This document shows positions 27,837-37,382 of a DNA stretch of 64,000 bases, in pieces. The stretch comes from Nitrospira sp. (GTDB taxonomy: Bacteria > Nitrospirota > Nitrospiria > Nitrospirales > Nitrospiraceae): NCBI GenBank assembly GCA_018242765.1, contig JAFEBH010000027.1, positions 1-64,000 of the forward strand, read 5' to 3'. Every line of letters begins with the position of its first letter. Within the stretch, counting starts at the first letter, position 1. The translations under genes were made by a program, and so were the position numbers. A model generated the notes under the pieces. The model did not search any database, had not been told where the DNA came from, and saw only the letters and a list, made by a program, of their open reading frames with translations.

Positions 27837-28361
27837 TCACTCTGCCTGCGTGCTGGACGAACGCTTCCCAATCGCTCGTAACTGTCCAGGCCTCAGCCAC
27901 CAGCGCAGCCGAGCCTGTCCAGGTTTGACACCGTTTGTTAGTTCGAGACTGGCAGCTCCAGCCTTCTTGAGTGGAAAATTAGAAAGCACTTTCCCGCAGA
28001 GTAACAGGCTCGCGACTTCACCCAACAGAGGTTCATGCCCAACACACAGCACAACTGCGTCTGAGGGAAGTGTGCGAAGAAGCGCCATGAGTTGATCTGG
28101 TTTTGTTCCCACCGTCAACTCATTCCTGGTTTCCAACTCGAGGGTTGGACAGACCGCCATACGCACAATCCTTGCCGTATCGTATGCCCGCACGAAGGGA
28201 CTCGTGAACAGATACGTCGGCTGGCAACCCAGTAAAACTATCCCTTGAGCTGCCTGTCTGGTGCGCCTCTTCCCCTGGTCCGTCAGCGGACGATCCTCCT
28301 CAGTCCCCTTCCACTCATCTGGTTCTATCGCAATGCCATGGCGAAACAGAATGCATTCCAT
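27837..28361 (-). CDS. sixA: Phosphohistidine phosphatase SixA
   Basis: From ATG 28361 the protein has 174 residues. It opens MECILFRHGIA, with the RHG catalytic motif, and continues with the DRPLTDQGKRRTRQAA motif, LFTSPFVRAYDTARI and VLCVGHEPLLGEVA, the second histidine. This is the short histidine-phosphatase SixA form, which removes phosphate from histidine in His-containing phosphotransfer proteins. A longer frame to 28403 lacks a ribosome site, whereas ATG 28361 has GGAGTG. It converges on ppx. Confidence 0.9.
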   Translation of the reverse strand: MECILFRHGIAIEPDEWKGTEEDRPLTDQGKRRTRQAAQGIVLLGCQPTYLFTSPFVRAYDTARIVRMAVCPTLELETRNELTVGTKPDQLMALLRTLPSDAVVLCVGHEPLLGEVASLLLCGKVLSNFPLKKAGAASLELTNGVKPGQARLRWWLRPGQLRAIGKRSSSTQAE

Positions 28362-28561
28362 CGTCACTCCTCTCCGTGTCAGAGACCTGAGTATGAGCGG
28401 CAAGACGTTCGACCGCCACCACAGAAAAATTTGATCAGGTTACGCAACGTTGAAAGTCGCGGCCGTAGGAATTCGGCAGATGGCACGGAGAGGCGCTCTG
28501 TACGGGGTGCATCCAAGCGGGTCTACGAAAATGCCATTTTGGCCGGAAACACGTCCTCTGC

Positions 28562-29002
28562 CTAGCGCTTTTTTACGGCGACTGTCGGGCGGCGGGAGCT
28601 GAGCCGCTCGATCCTCTCCGTGACATCCCGATAGTCCGGATCTTCTCGCCTAATCCAGCGATAGGCTTCGAGTGTTTCCGCAACGCGCCCCAATGACTCC
28701 AGCGTGCGACCGAGAACATAGAGTATTTGAACGGTTTCCTTTGAAGAGGCCGTGGCCACATTCAGTGCCTTCCGAAAAGCCGGGACCGCTTCTTCATAGC
28801 AACCGGACAATTTATAGCAAAGCCCGATCTGTGCATAGGCTTTCAGAGTCACTGACGTCTCGACGGCAGCCATTTCAAACTGGTCGATCGCAGCGTTATG
28901 CAATCCTGCCTGTTTAAGCGCAAGTCCTCGCTCATAGCGTTCCACAGGGCTGACGGCTGGATCGGACATCTGCCCGGCTGAATCAGACATGCGGGCCTTC
29001 AT
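28562..29002 (-). CDS. Tetratricopeptide-repeat protein
   Basis: The 146-residue protein consists of about three TPR helix pairs: YERGLALKQAGLHNAAIDQFE, AYAQIGLCYKLSGCYEEAV and ILYVLGRTLESLGRVAETLEAYR. It is very like the C-terminal TPR tail of the ATPase gene just upstream (YERGIVLKAQGQMKEAVELF and AYAQVGFCYVTM), so it is likely a duplicate of that domain standing alone. By position it belongs to the exosortase-EPS gene set. TPR domains bind partner proteins; the partner is unknown. Confidence 0.8.
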   Translation of the reverse strand: MKARMSDSAGQMSDPAVSPVERYERGLALKQAGLHNAAIDQFEMAAVETSVTLKAYAQIGLCYKLSGCYEEAVPAFRKALNVATASSKETVQILYVLGRTLESLGRVAETLEAYRWIRREDPDYRDVTERIERLSSRRPTVAVKKR

Positions 29003-29028
29003 GGCTCATGATCACTCGTGAAAACGAG

Positions 29029-30426
29029 TCACTTGTGGCTGCCGACGAGAAATCGTTGAACATTGTCGATGATTCCACTGAACCAAGAATGTGTTCTTGT
29101 GAGTTGTTCATCGCCTTTCCGCGACGGCTTCGGAGATTTAGCCAGTTGATTCAATCGATTGGAGACATCTCTAAAGGATGGAGTGGACTGATTGATTCGC
29201 TCATACACTTCTCTCGCTTGATCAGTCTTTCCAACGGATTCAAGACTACGCCCCAAACAGTAAAGGACATCCATCATCTCTTCCAGTGGCGCCGTGGGAT
29301 CATCCAGAGCCGTGCAAAACGCTTGAATCGCGGCCTGAGGCTCCCGCATCGTGACATAACAAAAACCGACCTGGGCATACGCCTTGAACCACAGGGACTT
29401 GTCCCTGGCAGCGGCATGAAAGAGTTCGACGGCCTCTTTCATCTGCCCTTGTGCTTTTAAGACTATCCCTCGTTCATAGTCCTCTTCCGGAGAACGACTC
29501 GAATCGGCTTCAGACGGTTCATCGGCAATCGAGGAAGTCCGGATGGAACCTTGGTGTTCTAAGGGCTCGTCCGGAGCAGATGCAAGGTCAACTAATTCTT
29601 CCGTGGCAGCCAGCGGAAGTATTCTCCCTTTGATCCGGTCAAGGGCAGCCTGAGCGACTAACTTTGCAGTAATGGTCCGCGCCTGCTCGGCATAACCATA
29701 GGTTAAGGCAATATCTGCCACTTGATTAATCAGTCGTGGATTCCCTTGACTCAATCGATGCACGAGCGCGCAGGCCTGGTCGGTAAAGAGCCCTGGACGC
29801 CCGCCCGCAACCTGCAGTCGATGGCGAATACAATTGAGCGTATCCGTCTCCGACAGTGGTTTGAGATGATAGTCGACGACAATCCGTTGCGCGAACTGAG
29901 TCATATCGATCCGTTGAAGCAGCGTATAGAGATCAGGTTGACCGGAGAGAATGATCTGTAACTTTAAGGTCCTCCCGTCGTTCATGTTCGACAACAAACG
30001 CAGCTCTTCGAGCAACTCCGCACCCAGGCTTTGTGCTTCATCAATGACGAGAATGACACGTCGTGACCGCTTCGATTCTTGAGCGAGAAACTCTGCAAAG
30101 AGGTGGTAGGCTTCGATGGGGTCGAGCCGTTTGGTACTTAACCCAAGAGACAAGAGGATCCATGGCAAGAGTTGCTCGATATCGTACCGCGCGTTGGTCA
30201 CCAACCCGATTTTGTGCCGGCTTCCGTGCTCAGCGATGAGCTTCTGAAGAAGGGAGGTCTTCCCGACACCGGGATCCCCGGTGAGCACCATAAAGGGAGC
30301 CTCGCTCAGAATGCCATATTCCAGCAGACTATAGGCCGCCTGATGTTCTGTGCCCTGATAAAGAAAGCTGCTGTCTGGTAGGAGTGCGAACGGTTTGGCT
30401 TTGAACCGATAGAATGATTCGTACAT
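29029..30426 (-). CDS. ExeA/XrtA-system-type AAA ATPase with C-terminal TPR tail
   Basis: The 465-residue protein starts MYESFYRFKAKPFALLPD, the opening of ExeA-like (GspA-like) ATPases of exosortase EPS clusters. Walker A is at about residues 50-57 (GDPGVGKT) and Walker B at about 125-130 (ILVIDE), followed by LSGQPDLYTLL and a winged segment (LSQGNPRLINQVADIAL). From about residue 320 a TPR tail follows (YERGIVLKAQGQMKEAVEL). It probably supplies energy or assembly control for polysaccharide or protein export at the inner membrane. It lies downstream of the tyrosine kinase in the same direction. Confidence 0.88.
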   Translation of the reverse strand: MYESFYRFKAKPFALLPDSSFLYQGTEHQAAYSLLEYGILSEAPFMVLTGDPGVGKTSLLQKLIAEHGSRHKIGLVTNARYDIEQLLPWILLSLGLSTKRLDPIEAYHLFAEFLAQESKRSRRVILVIDEAQSLGAELLEELRLLSNMNDGRTLKLQIILSGQPDLYTLLQRIDMTQFAQRIVVDYHLKPLSETDTLNCIRHRLQVAGGRPGLFTDQACALVHRLSQGNPRLINQVADIALTYGYAEQARTITAKLVAQAALDRIKGRILPLAATEELVDLASAPDEPLEHQGSIRTSSIADEPSEADSSRSPEEDYERGIVLKAQGQMKEAVELFHAAARDKSLWFKAYAQVGFCYVTMREPQAAIQAFCTALDDPTAPLEEMMDVLYCLGRSLESVGKTDQAREVYERINQSTPSFRDVSNRLNQLAKSPKPSRKGDEQLTRTHSWFSGIIDNVQRFLVGSHK

Positions 30427-30457
30427 AGATCTGCCGTTCTAGATACAACGGTGCGGC

Positions 30458-31285
30458 CTAGGGGGCCAACATGGCCTTCATATCCGCAAGGGTCAAGGAC
30501 GATCGTCCAGCCTTGTTTAGCACCGTTCCTAAGACTGGTCGTGAGTTCTTGACCAATGATAGGGCGCGCTGCAATTCCTCACCCGTCGTCTTCCCCTCCT
30601 CGACGACCATCAGAAGCGCGTCCGTGTACGGAGAAAACGCCAAGACATCCGCCGTATGCAGCAATGGAGGGAGATCAAATATGACGACTCGGGAGGGATA
30701 GCGATGCTTCAACTCTTCCACCAACGCAACCATCTTCGGTGAGGTCAAGATTTCAGTGGAATTTGAGATCGCGCGACCTCCGGGCAACAAGACAAAGCGC
30801 CCAATCCCAGGGTGCAACAGCAAGTCTTCGACAGGCTGATCATCAAGCACGTAGTCGGCCAGCCCGAGACAATCTTTCAAACCAAATACTTGATGCACCG
30901 TAGGATCCTGCAGATCCGAATCCACCAACAGTACGGTCTGCGTTGTTTCCATTGCCAGACTGACCGCTAAATTGACGGCCGTCAGGGTCTTCCCTTCTCC
31001 ATAGCCGGGACTCGTCACACCCACGACATTCCATCCATTTTCACGAAGCCGCTGTGTGACTTGGGTTCGAAGAATTTTATAAGCGTCGACGAACGGCCCC
31101 TTCTTATGCGCGGCCATCACACGATGATTACGCAAAACCGTGTGGGCAATGCTCAGTGATCTGGTCTTCGTATATGTAATCGGCGGCGGCACCGACAGGG
31201 TCGCAGTTCCCCCGCTGGCTTCACCACGGGTGGAGGAGCCTCTCAAATCCTTATACAAGTCAAGTGCGGCACGGATGCGATCCAT
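30458..31285 (-). CDS. CpsD/CapB-like tyrosine autokinase of the EPS system
   Basis: The 275-residue protein is a BY-kinase catalytic domain without a transmembrane part. Walker A lies at about 92-100 (SPGYGEGKT), Walker A' at about 120-126 (LVDSDLQD) and Walker B at IFDLPPLL, with the region after it listing SLVKNSRPVLGTVLNKAG. It lacks the C-terminal tyrosine cluster usual in such kinases, as the end is LADMKAMLAP. Its activator should be the Wzz-like protein of the next gene upstream, 16 bases away. In such systems phosphorylation cycles control polymer length and export. Confidence 0.9.
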   Translation of the reverse strand: MDRIRAALDLYKDLRGSSTRGEASGGTATLSVPPPITYTKTRSLSIAHTVLRNHRVMAAHKKGPFVDAYKILRTQVTQRLRENGWNVVGVTSPGYGEGKTLTAVNLAVSLAMETTQTVLLVDSDLQDPTVHQVFGLKDCLGLADYVLDDQPVEDLLLHPGIGRFVLLPGGRAISNSTEILTSPKMVALVEELKHRYPSRVVIFDLPPLLHTADVLAFSPYTDALLMVVEEGKTTGEELQRALSLVKNSRPVLGTVLNKAGRSSLTLADMKAMLAP

Positions 31286-31301
31286 AATAGCCCTTTCTTG
31301 G

Positions 31302-33074
31302 TTACTCTACGCCAAACCGCCTTAGGGCTGAAAACCATAGGACATCCAAAGGGGTCACAAAGACGTGCACCAACACGATAGCCGTCGCGACAACGCCGAT
31401 TCCAGCCGTTTGCACGACCCTCCGCCTGAGCTTGACGTGGAACACGTCTTCTTCATTCGGCATGAACGGAATCACCGCGAGAGGGAACTGCTGCGTCAGG
31501 ACTACGAGTTGATCGGGCGTTCGTATGGAATGGTCAAGTGATTCGGCGGCTGCCCCCACACCAACTCCCCCGCCTACTGCGAGAAGGAATCCAAGAAGAA
31601 CGATGGCAAGTCGATTGGGTTTATACGGCTTCTCGGGAAGACTGGGCGGGTCGATGAGCGAGAAGCGTTCGCCTTTTCGCTGAACCTCCAATCCTTCCGA
31701 CACCTTTGCCTCCAGCAATCTTGAGCGAATCTCTTGATATTTTTGCCCCGAGGTGTCTCGATCTCGTGTCAGCACCAGATACTCAGGCTCAATCTCTGGT
31801 CCGCGTTCAAGACGCGTGGCATATCCTTGCAATCGCCGCTTGATGTCCGTACGGGTACTCCGAAGCGCCTCCAGTGAGGAGGTCACGGAGTTCAGCTGAG
31901 CCTGCAGATTAATATAGGCCGGATTTTCAGGCCGCTGATTCACAACCTTCCGGGGCACGCTTCGGAGTCGATACACTTCCTGCTCTAGGCCAGCGATTTT
32001 TCTATGAGCCTGGAGTACATCGGGATGCTCGGGCCCCAATCGATCTGAATCCGCTGCGAGGGCTGTACGTGCCGCATTGAGCCGCTTGGAAGCTTCGTCG
32101 GCATCAGGGGGCTCTCCCGCCTCTTTTTCCAACGCGTCGATCTCTTGTTTCATCTTAATAATATCGGGGTGCTCAGGAGAAAGGTTGGCGGCAATTGCCG
32201 CATACTCCGCACGCAATGCCCGCAATCGCTCGGTTGAATCGAGAATGCGCTCCCCCGTCACGGAGAGAATTGGCGTATTTGGTTTAACCGTCGCCAATTC
32301 CCCATCGAGATACGTTTTGCGTTCTTCCAGGCCACGAACCTGCTGATCAATATCCATCAACTCGCGTTCAGCTTGGTTCATTAATTGTTGATTCAAGGGC
32401 ATCAGCTCAGGAAGCGCCCCTTTGGCCCGCTGCTTAAATGAGGCGATCTTTTCATCAATCTCGCTGATGTGCCGTGCAAGATTTTCCGCCTCTTGCTGAA
32501 GAAAGGACGTGGCTTCCTGCGCTTGCCGCTCACGACTCTTCAGGTTTTCCCCAAGAAACAAGCTCGTCAGTTCATTGGCCACTTTCTGAGCCAATTCGGG
32601 AGATCGACTCAGATAGGTCACAGTGAACGCAATGGTCGCCTTGGTGGCATGTTGCGTACGTTTATCCACAACATCCGCGCTGATGACATCAACTTCGATG
32701 TCTTTCACGAATCGCGTCACGATCTCTTCCGCCGGGGCACTTTTCTGCTGATCTTTATACAGATTGAACTGCTCCACGACTTTCCAGAGCGTTGTCCGAC
32801 TCATCACTTGTTGTTTGATGGTCTCAATGCGTTGGTCCGCATAACTCGTAATCGTTGATCGGACAAGATCCGACGGGATCTCCTGCTCCTCGATCAAGAT
32901 CGTGGCCGTTGACTTATACGTCGGCGGCCAGAGAAACGCCAACAGCAAGGAGACCGTCAATAGGCCAAGGCCGGTCAGGAGGACAAGTTTACGGCGGCGA
33001 TGGAAGGCCCCGATGTAGTCCTTCAAACTCATGGTTGGTGCGGGAGCTTGGAGTGAGCCGTGTGTCTGTGCCAT
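31302..33074 (-). CDS. Wzz/GumC-type polysaccharide chain-length protein
   Basis: The 590-residue protein has an N-terminal hydrophobic segment at about 33-52 (VLLTGLGLLTVSLLLAFL) followed by the Wzz motif PPTYKSTATILIEEQE. A long coiled-coil periplasmic part (about 180-440) follows, with a proline-rich PPSLPEKPYKPN just before the second membrane segment (AIVLLGFLLAVGGGVGVGA, about 505-525). A further hydrophobic segment lies near 555-575. It fits the EPS co-polymerase family that pairs with cytosolic BY-kinases. It lies between the kinase and a putative outer-membrane barrel. Confidence 0.9.
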   Translation of the reverse strand: MAQTHGSLQAPAPTMSLKDYIGAFHRRRKLVLLTGLGLLTVSLLLAFLWPPTYKSTATILIEEQEIPSDLVRSTITSYADQRIETIKQQVMSRTTLWKVVEQFNLYKDQQKSAPAEEIVTRFVKDIEVDVISADVVDKRTQHATKATIAFTVTYLSRSPELAQKVANELTSLFLGENLKSRERQAQEATSFLQQEAENLARHISEIDEKIASFKQRAKGALPELMPLNQQLMNQAERELMDIDQQVRGLEERKTYLDGELATVKPNTPILSVTGERILDSTERLRALRAEYAAIAANLSPEHPDIIKMKQEIDALEKEAGEPPDADEASKRLNAARTALAADSDRLGPEHPDVLQAHRKIAGLEQEVYRLRSVPRKVVNQRPENPAYINLQAQLNSVTSSLEALRSTRTDIKRRLQGYATRLERGPEIEPEYLVLTRDRDTSGQKYQEIRSRLLEAKVSEGLEVQRKGERFSLIDPPSLPEKPYKPNRLAIVLLGFLLAVGGGVGVGAAAESLDHSIRTPDQLVVLTQQFPLAVIPFMPNEEDVFHVKLRRRVVQTAGIGVVATAIVLVHVFVTPLDVLWFSALRRFGVE

Positions 33075-33078
33075 AGCC

Positions 33079-34305
33079 TCAGTGGGACCATGAAAGTTTG
33101 GGAGGTGAATAGGTCACCATCAACGTCGTCGCATGAGACTCAGTCGAGCTGATTGCGGTATCTATGTCGCGCCATCGATACATGTACGATACCTCCGCAT
33201 GCCACCATTCGAAAAATTGCCATACCAACTTCGGGGCCACGCTGACATAACGGTTTTCTGGAAAGGTTCCGCCGATGGCCGTGCCCGCTTTTCCGGTCGT
33301 GAGCATTCCAACCACATTCAGCCCGCAGGTCAGAGTCTCCGAAAGATCATAGGTTCCGGAGAGCTCGCCTCGATTGGTCTGAATCAAGAGCCCAAATCCG
33401 CTAGGGCTTAAGTCTCGAGCAACCGAAACCTGCAGCATGGCTCGTTCAAACTTTTTCATCATACTGGCCCCTGCCAACCACACCGTCTCATTGGCAACAA
33501 CGGAGCCACCCGGTGTCTGCGTCGTGGAGGACAAGAACCTGGGACCGCCATAGACAGTTCCTGTCAACGATTCATCAAAGGCATGGGTAAGACTCATGTT
33601 GATTCCTGGAAAGTTAGCTCGAAATGGGACTGGTGAGTCCGTGGTGCGGACATCCATATAGGACCCGGACAGTTGAACCTGATCGCGTTCAGTCAGCAGA
33701 TACTGCAGTCCAGTCGTCCCACCCACGACGCGATGGTCCGCCAACTTGGCGGTTTCATACATCGTGTCAAACAACTGTACGCTGGATTGAATTGACAATT
33801 TTTCCGTCACCGTTCTTGTCCATGTCGGATTAAAGGTCCACTGATTGCGCTGGGCGAACTGCAGAACAACCCCGGTCGCTTGCAATTCACTGAGCAATGT
33901 ATTGTCACGGATGAATCCTCCGTTGAATCCGAAGAGATCCTGTTCCGTTCGATAACGCATCGACAAGGGAGCAAAGACATTCGTAAATTGCCGATCCTCT
34001 CCCCCGAAATATCCGACAATATCCGCGGCGAGCCTACTGCTGAGGTCGAGCCGTTCGGTCTTGCCGGACAACTCCGTCGCCGGTGTGATCCAATAGCCAT
34101 AGGTGTCGTGATGGGGTAACGGCGTCAACAGTAAGTTGCTGTTATACACTCCCTTCGCCCCAATAGAAGGAGACAGTGACCACTCTGCGGCCTCACTATG
34201 GAATACCACGCCGTATCCCACGAGCCAGAGCAGCGCCATGAACTGCCCGATGCCTCTCACATATCGACGGTGATGACGACCTCCAACCTCATCCCTCTCA
34301 GACAT
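33079..34305 (-). CDS. EPS-associated outer-membrane beta-barrel protein
   Basis: The 408-residue protein has an early hydrophobic region (FMALLWLVGYGVVF, about 22-35). The rest is a run of amphipathic strands such as AEWSLSPSIGAKGVYNSNLLL, QLSGSYMDVRTTD and WWHAEVSYMYRWRD. This resembles the TIGR03016-type uncharacterised barrel found beside exosortase-EPS genes. It ends with TLMVTYSPPKLSW, like a last strand. The likely role is an outer-membrane path or anchor for the polymer; this is inference from position. It is 3-4 bases from both neighbours, so clearly within the operon. Confidence 0.75.
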   Translation of the reverse strand: MSERDEVGGRHHRRYVRGIGQFMALLWLVGYGVVFHSEAAEWSLSPSIGAKGVYNSNLLLTPLPHHDTYGYWITPATELSGKTERLDLSSRLAADIVGYFGGEDRQFTNVFAPLSMRYRTEQDLFGFNGGFIRDNTLLSELQATGVVLQFAQRNQWTFNPTWTRTVTEKLSIQSSVQLFDTMYETAKLADHRVVGGTTGLQYLLTERDQVQLSGSYMDVRTTDSPVPFRANFPGINMSLTHAFDESLTGTVYGGPRFLSSTTQTPGGSVVANETVWLAGASMMKKFERAMLQVSVARDLSPSGFGLLIQTNRGELSGTYDLSETLTCGLNVVGMLTTGKAGTAIGGTFPENRYVSVAPKLVWQFFEWWHAEVSYMYRWRDIDTAISSTESHATTLMVTYSPPKLSWSH

Positions 34306-34308
34306 TGG

Positions 34309-34911
34309 CTACGGCACCATGACGACGTCACCGCGCTGGAGAAGAATATTCTGTTCCAAGTCTCTCCCTTTTCGAATATCTCCGTAGCGGAAGGGAATGG
34401 CCTGCTGCTCTCCCCTCACGCGACGCATCACTTTGATATCGTTCTCGCCGGCAAACGGCGTCAGACCGCCAGCAAGACTCAGCGCCTGCAGCACATCAGT
34501 GTAATGACCGATCACATATTCACCTGGTTTATTCACTCGCCCAACGACATACACCTTGTAGCTGGCGACTTTCGTCACGGCCACAGAGACATTAGGATTC
34601 GGGATATACTTCGTGAGGCGCTTCGCCAGGTCTCCACGAATATCTTCGACGGTTTGATTCTCCGCCTGGATGTCGCCGACGAGGGGAAACGAAAACATTC
34701 CGTCGGGTCGTACCACCACCTCTCGCGTCAACTGCTCGTCCTTCCAGACTGATACCAGCAGGACATCCTCCGCGCCAAGTCGGTATCCCTGCTCAAGCTG
34801 CGACACCAGAGAGGGAGGCATCGCATCTCCTGCATGGGCAGGCATCATCGCCATGATAATACCCACGGTCATCAGTCCCCCACTCAGTATCGATCGCACT
34901 GAACAAAACAT
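34309..34911 (-). CDS. Wza-type polysaccharide export protein (SLBB domain)
   Basis: The 200-residue protein has a signal peptide (LSGGLMTVGIIMAMMPAHA). The Poly_export domain follows (YRLGAEDVLLVSVWKDEQLTREVVVRPDG, FPLVGDIQAENQTVEDI), then an SLBB domain from about 115 (VYVVGRVNKPGEYVIGHYTDVLQALSLAGG) and the close LQRGDVVMVP. It is shorter than full Wza, like the EpsD-type exporters of exosortase loci, so it may need another outer-membrane component such as the neighbouring barrel. It likely forms part of the polymer exit channel. Confidence 0.92.
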   Translation of the reverse strand: MFCSVRSILSGGLMTVGIIMAMMPAHAGDAMPPSLVSQLEQGYRLGAEDVLLVSVWKDEQLTREVVVRPDGMFSFPLVGDIQAENQTVEDIRGDLAKRLTKYIPNPNVSVAVTKVASYKVYVVGRVNKPGEYVIGHYTDVLQALSLAGGLTPFAGENDIKVMRRVRGEQQAIPFRYGDIRKGRDLEQNILLQRGDVVMVP

Positions 34912-34920
34912 AGATATTTC

Positions 34921-37308
34921 TTACCCCCTTAGCTGTGCGAGGACCTGCTCGGCCTCTCGTCGCCCTTCAAATGGATCGGAATTCTTGAGTGCTTTGGAGA
35001 GATAGGTGCGAGCCTCTGCTCGTTGACCGGATTGAAAGAAAGCGATCCCAAGATGATAGTTGAGGACAGACATGTCTGGAGATTTGGCAACCGCGTCTTT
35101 CATTAAACGAATCGCCTCTTCCTGCTGCCCCATCTTGAATCGAACCCACCCGAGTGTATCAATGAACAACGGATGGGGAGCGTCCTTCTCAAACTCTCTG
35201 CTGAGGCCGAACGCTCTCTGCAAACTTGCTGGATCCCCTTTGTGATCGACGAGCAAGACCGCCAAGTTGTTCGCCGCCAACAGATTCCGAGGATTCAATC
35301 GCAACGCCGCCTCATAGGCAGCAATGGCAAGATCAGGCTGTCCTTGCTCCGCATGTGCAGAGGCCAACAACATGTGCAACTCTTCGCTGTTGGAATTGGT
35401 CTTGAGCGCCTCTTGTGCAATCTGTACCGCCACGTCCGGTTTCTTCTGGGATAACGACACCGTAGCCCAGTTGAGCCACGGTGTTATCCACTTAGGATTG
35501 ACTCGAGTGGCTTCCCGATAATGGAGTGTCGCCTCGTCATACTGTCGTGAGAGCGACAAGACCTCCCCCAGAAGTCCGTGCGCGAATGGATGATCTGTGT
35601 GAGAGGCCAAGATAGACTCCAGCCTGGTTCTGGAGCGAGCAACCTGCCCTAACGCTACCTCTACCTTCACAAGCGAGAGTAATGGCTCCGGTTCGTTTGG
35701 AGCGAGCGTCATCGCTCGTTCATAGGCCTGGCTTGCCTCACTCAGGCGACGCTGCGCCTCGTAAAATCGCCCCTCAGCTAACAGCGCAACAGACTGATTG
35801 TCGGCGGATACCTGACGAAGTCTGGTCAATGTACGTTCTGCTCCCTGCCAATTCTTCGTCACCACATCCAATGTCATCAGCATGTCAAGCGCAGTGACAT
35901 CATGCGGACGCTGTTTTAAAAGTTCCTCGAGTCGTGCACGGGCCTGCTGGTACCGTCCACTTTTACTCTCCAGCAATGCCAGGGAGCGTTTGGCATCCAC
36001 CTGGTCCGGATAGAGGACCACCGCCCGTTCAAAACTGTCCTTTGCAAGGTTGATATCGCCCGCAAGCTGATAGGCCTGGCCTAGCAGATAATGAACAGCA
36101 GCTAACTCCGGCTGATCGTGCAAGACCGTACGAAACGCCTGTATCGCATCCTTCCCGTTTCGTCTGATCAATGCCATTTGCCCTGTGAGAATCAAGCCTT
36201 CTGTTGATCGAGGATTCTCTTTCAAGACCTCCTGCACTTGACGTTCAGCATCCGCGTGCTTTCCCTCCAGAAAATCCATTTCCGCCAATTTAACCTTAGC
36301 CTCCAGACCGATGGGCTTCTCTTTGTATTCTTCGATCAATCTGGCATAGCACTGACGCGCTTTGATGCTCTGTCCGTTTTTTCTGTAGAGCGCACCGAGT
36401 CCGAATTGGATTTGAGTTGAATGTGGGAGTTGTACTGTCGCATCAAGTAGCACCTGCTCGGCGGAGGCCACATCGTTCTTGTCCACAAAATACTCAGCAA
36501 GCATCAGACGGCGCTGTTCGCTGGTTGAATCGAGCACGATCGCCTCTCGCAATACGGCTTCCGCTTTCTCCTTGGCTCCTTGCTCAACATAGAAGCGGGC
36601 CAGTCTCACCCGATGATCAAAGGGCGTAGGTTCGGTCTCGATCATCCGCCGCAAAACCGCCTCGGCACCGGTCAGATTATTCGCCCGTATCAAGACCCTG
36701 TTCAAAACATTCAGAAGATCCAGGTTCCTGGGGTAAGCGTCAAGGGCACGCCTCAATGTAGACTCTGCCTCACGATGCCGTTGTTGTTGGCCGTACAACG
36801 TTGCGAGGAGGATGGCAACATCTGGTTCGGTCGGGAACTCCTTCGCAAGCGCCTCCGCCGTGGGAATAACCGAAGGAATCGCCTCTTCGGTTACGGCCTG
36901 AGCCGCAATTTTCAGTGCACTGGCCTGAGGATGATGAGGATCTTTTTTCAGCACCATGTCCGCTGCTTCAACGACATGTTCGGTCAGCCGCGCCTCGAGA
37001 TAGTATTTCCCAAGAGTAATAAGGGCAGCCGTATGATCGGGAACCAAGCGAACTGCCTCCTGATACAGTTGAACGGCATTGCGCCAGTTTTTCTCTTTTT
37101 CCTCAACTTGAGCGAAGAGGTAGTACGCCTCCGCATCTTTAGGATCGATCTTCAACACATTTCTCAGCGCCACCCTCGCCTTGGGATAGTTGGCGGCATC
37201 GATGTACTCAGTGGCTCGCGCAAAGTACTTCGCCTTCCGCTCCTCCGGACCGCCGCACGCGGTCAGAAGAACCGTCACGAGGAGAACGATGCCGACCGTC
37301 CCACGCAT
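34921..37308 (-). CDS. prsT: PrsT-type TPR lipoprotein of the exosortase EPS system
   Basis: From ATG 37308 the protein has 795 residues. It starts with a lipoprotein signal (MRGTVGIVLLVTVLLTAC, lipid on the Cys) and then carries some 20 or more TPR units along its length, such as YFARATEYIDAANYPKARVALRNVL, AYYLFAQVEEKEKNWRNAVQLYQEAV and PFAHGLLGEVLSLSRQYDEATLHY. That structure matches the PrsT family of exosortase/PEP-CTERM clusters. It likely scaffolds the export complex at the membrane. The start was chosen because GGAGTG lies just upstream; a longer frame to 37353 has no ribosome site and would hide the lipid box. Confidence 0.9.
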   Translation of the reverse strand: MRGTVGIVLLVTVLLTACGGPEERKAKYFARATEYIDAANYPKARVALRNVLKIDPKDAEAYYLFAQVEEKEKNWRNAVQLYQEAVRLVPDHTAALITLGKYYLEARLTEHVVEAADMVLKKDPHHPQASALKIAAQAVTEEAIPSVIPTAEALAKEFPTEPDVAILLATLYGQQQRHREAESTLRRALDAYPRNLDLLNVLNRVLIRANNLTGAEAVLRRMIETEPTPFDHRVRLARFYVEQGAKEKAEAVLREAIVLDSTSEQRRLMLAEYFVDKNDVASAEQVLLDATVQLPHSTQIQFGLGALYRKNGQSIKARQCYARLIEEYKEKPIGLEAKVKLAEMDFLEGKHADAERQVQEVLKENPRSTEGLILTGQMALIRRNGKDAIQAFRTVLHDQPELAAVHYLLGQAYQLAGDINLAKDSFERAVVLYPDQVDAKRSLALLESKSGRYQQARARLEELLKQRPHDVTALDMLMTLDVVTKNWQGAERTLTRLRQVSADNQSVALLAEGRFYEAQRRLSEASQAYERAMTLAPNEPEPLLSLVKVEVALGQVARSRTRLESILASHTDHPFAHGLLGEVLSLSRQYDEATLHYREATRVNPKWITPWLNWATVSLSQKKPDVAVQIAQEALKTNSNSEELHMLLASAHAEQGQPDLAIAAYEAALRLNPRNLLAANNLAVLLVDHKGDPASLQRAFGLSREFEKDAPHPLFIDTLGWVRFKMGQQEEAIRLMKDAVAKSPDMSVLNYHLGIAFFQSGQRAEARTYLSKALKNSDPFEGRREAEQVLAQLRG

Positions 37309-37382
37309 CTCGACACTCCACTTCCGGTGCTCATACCGGTTTTCAATGCTCATGCTTGTAGGTTATTACGTAACGTGCTTCG

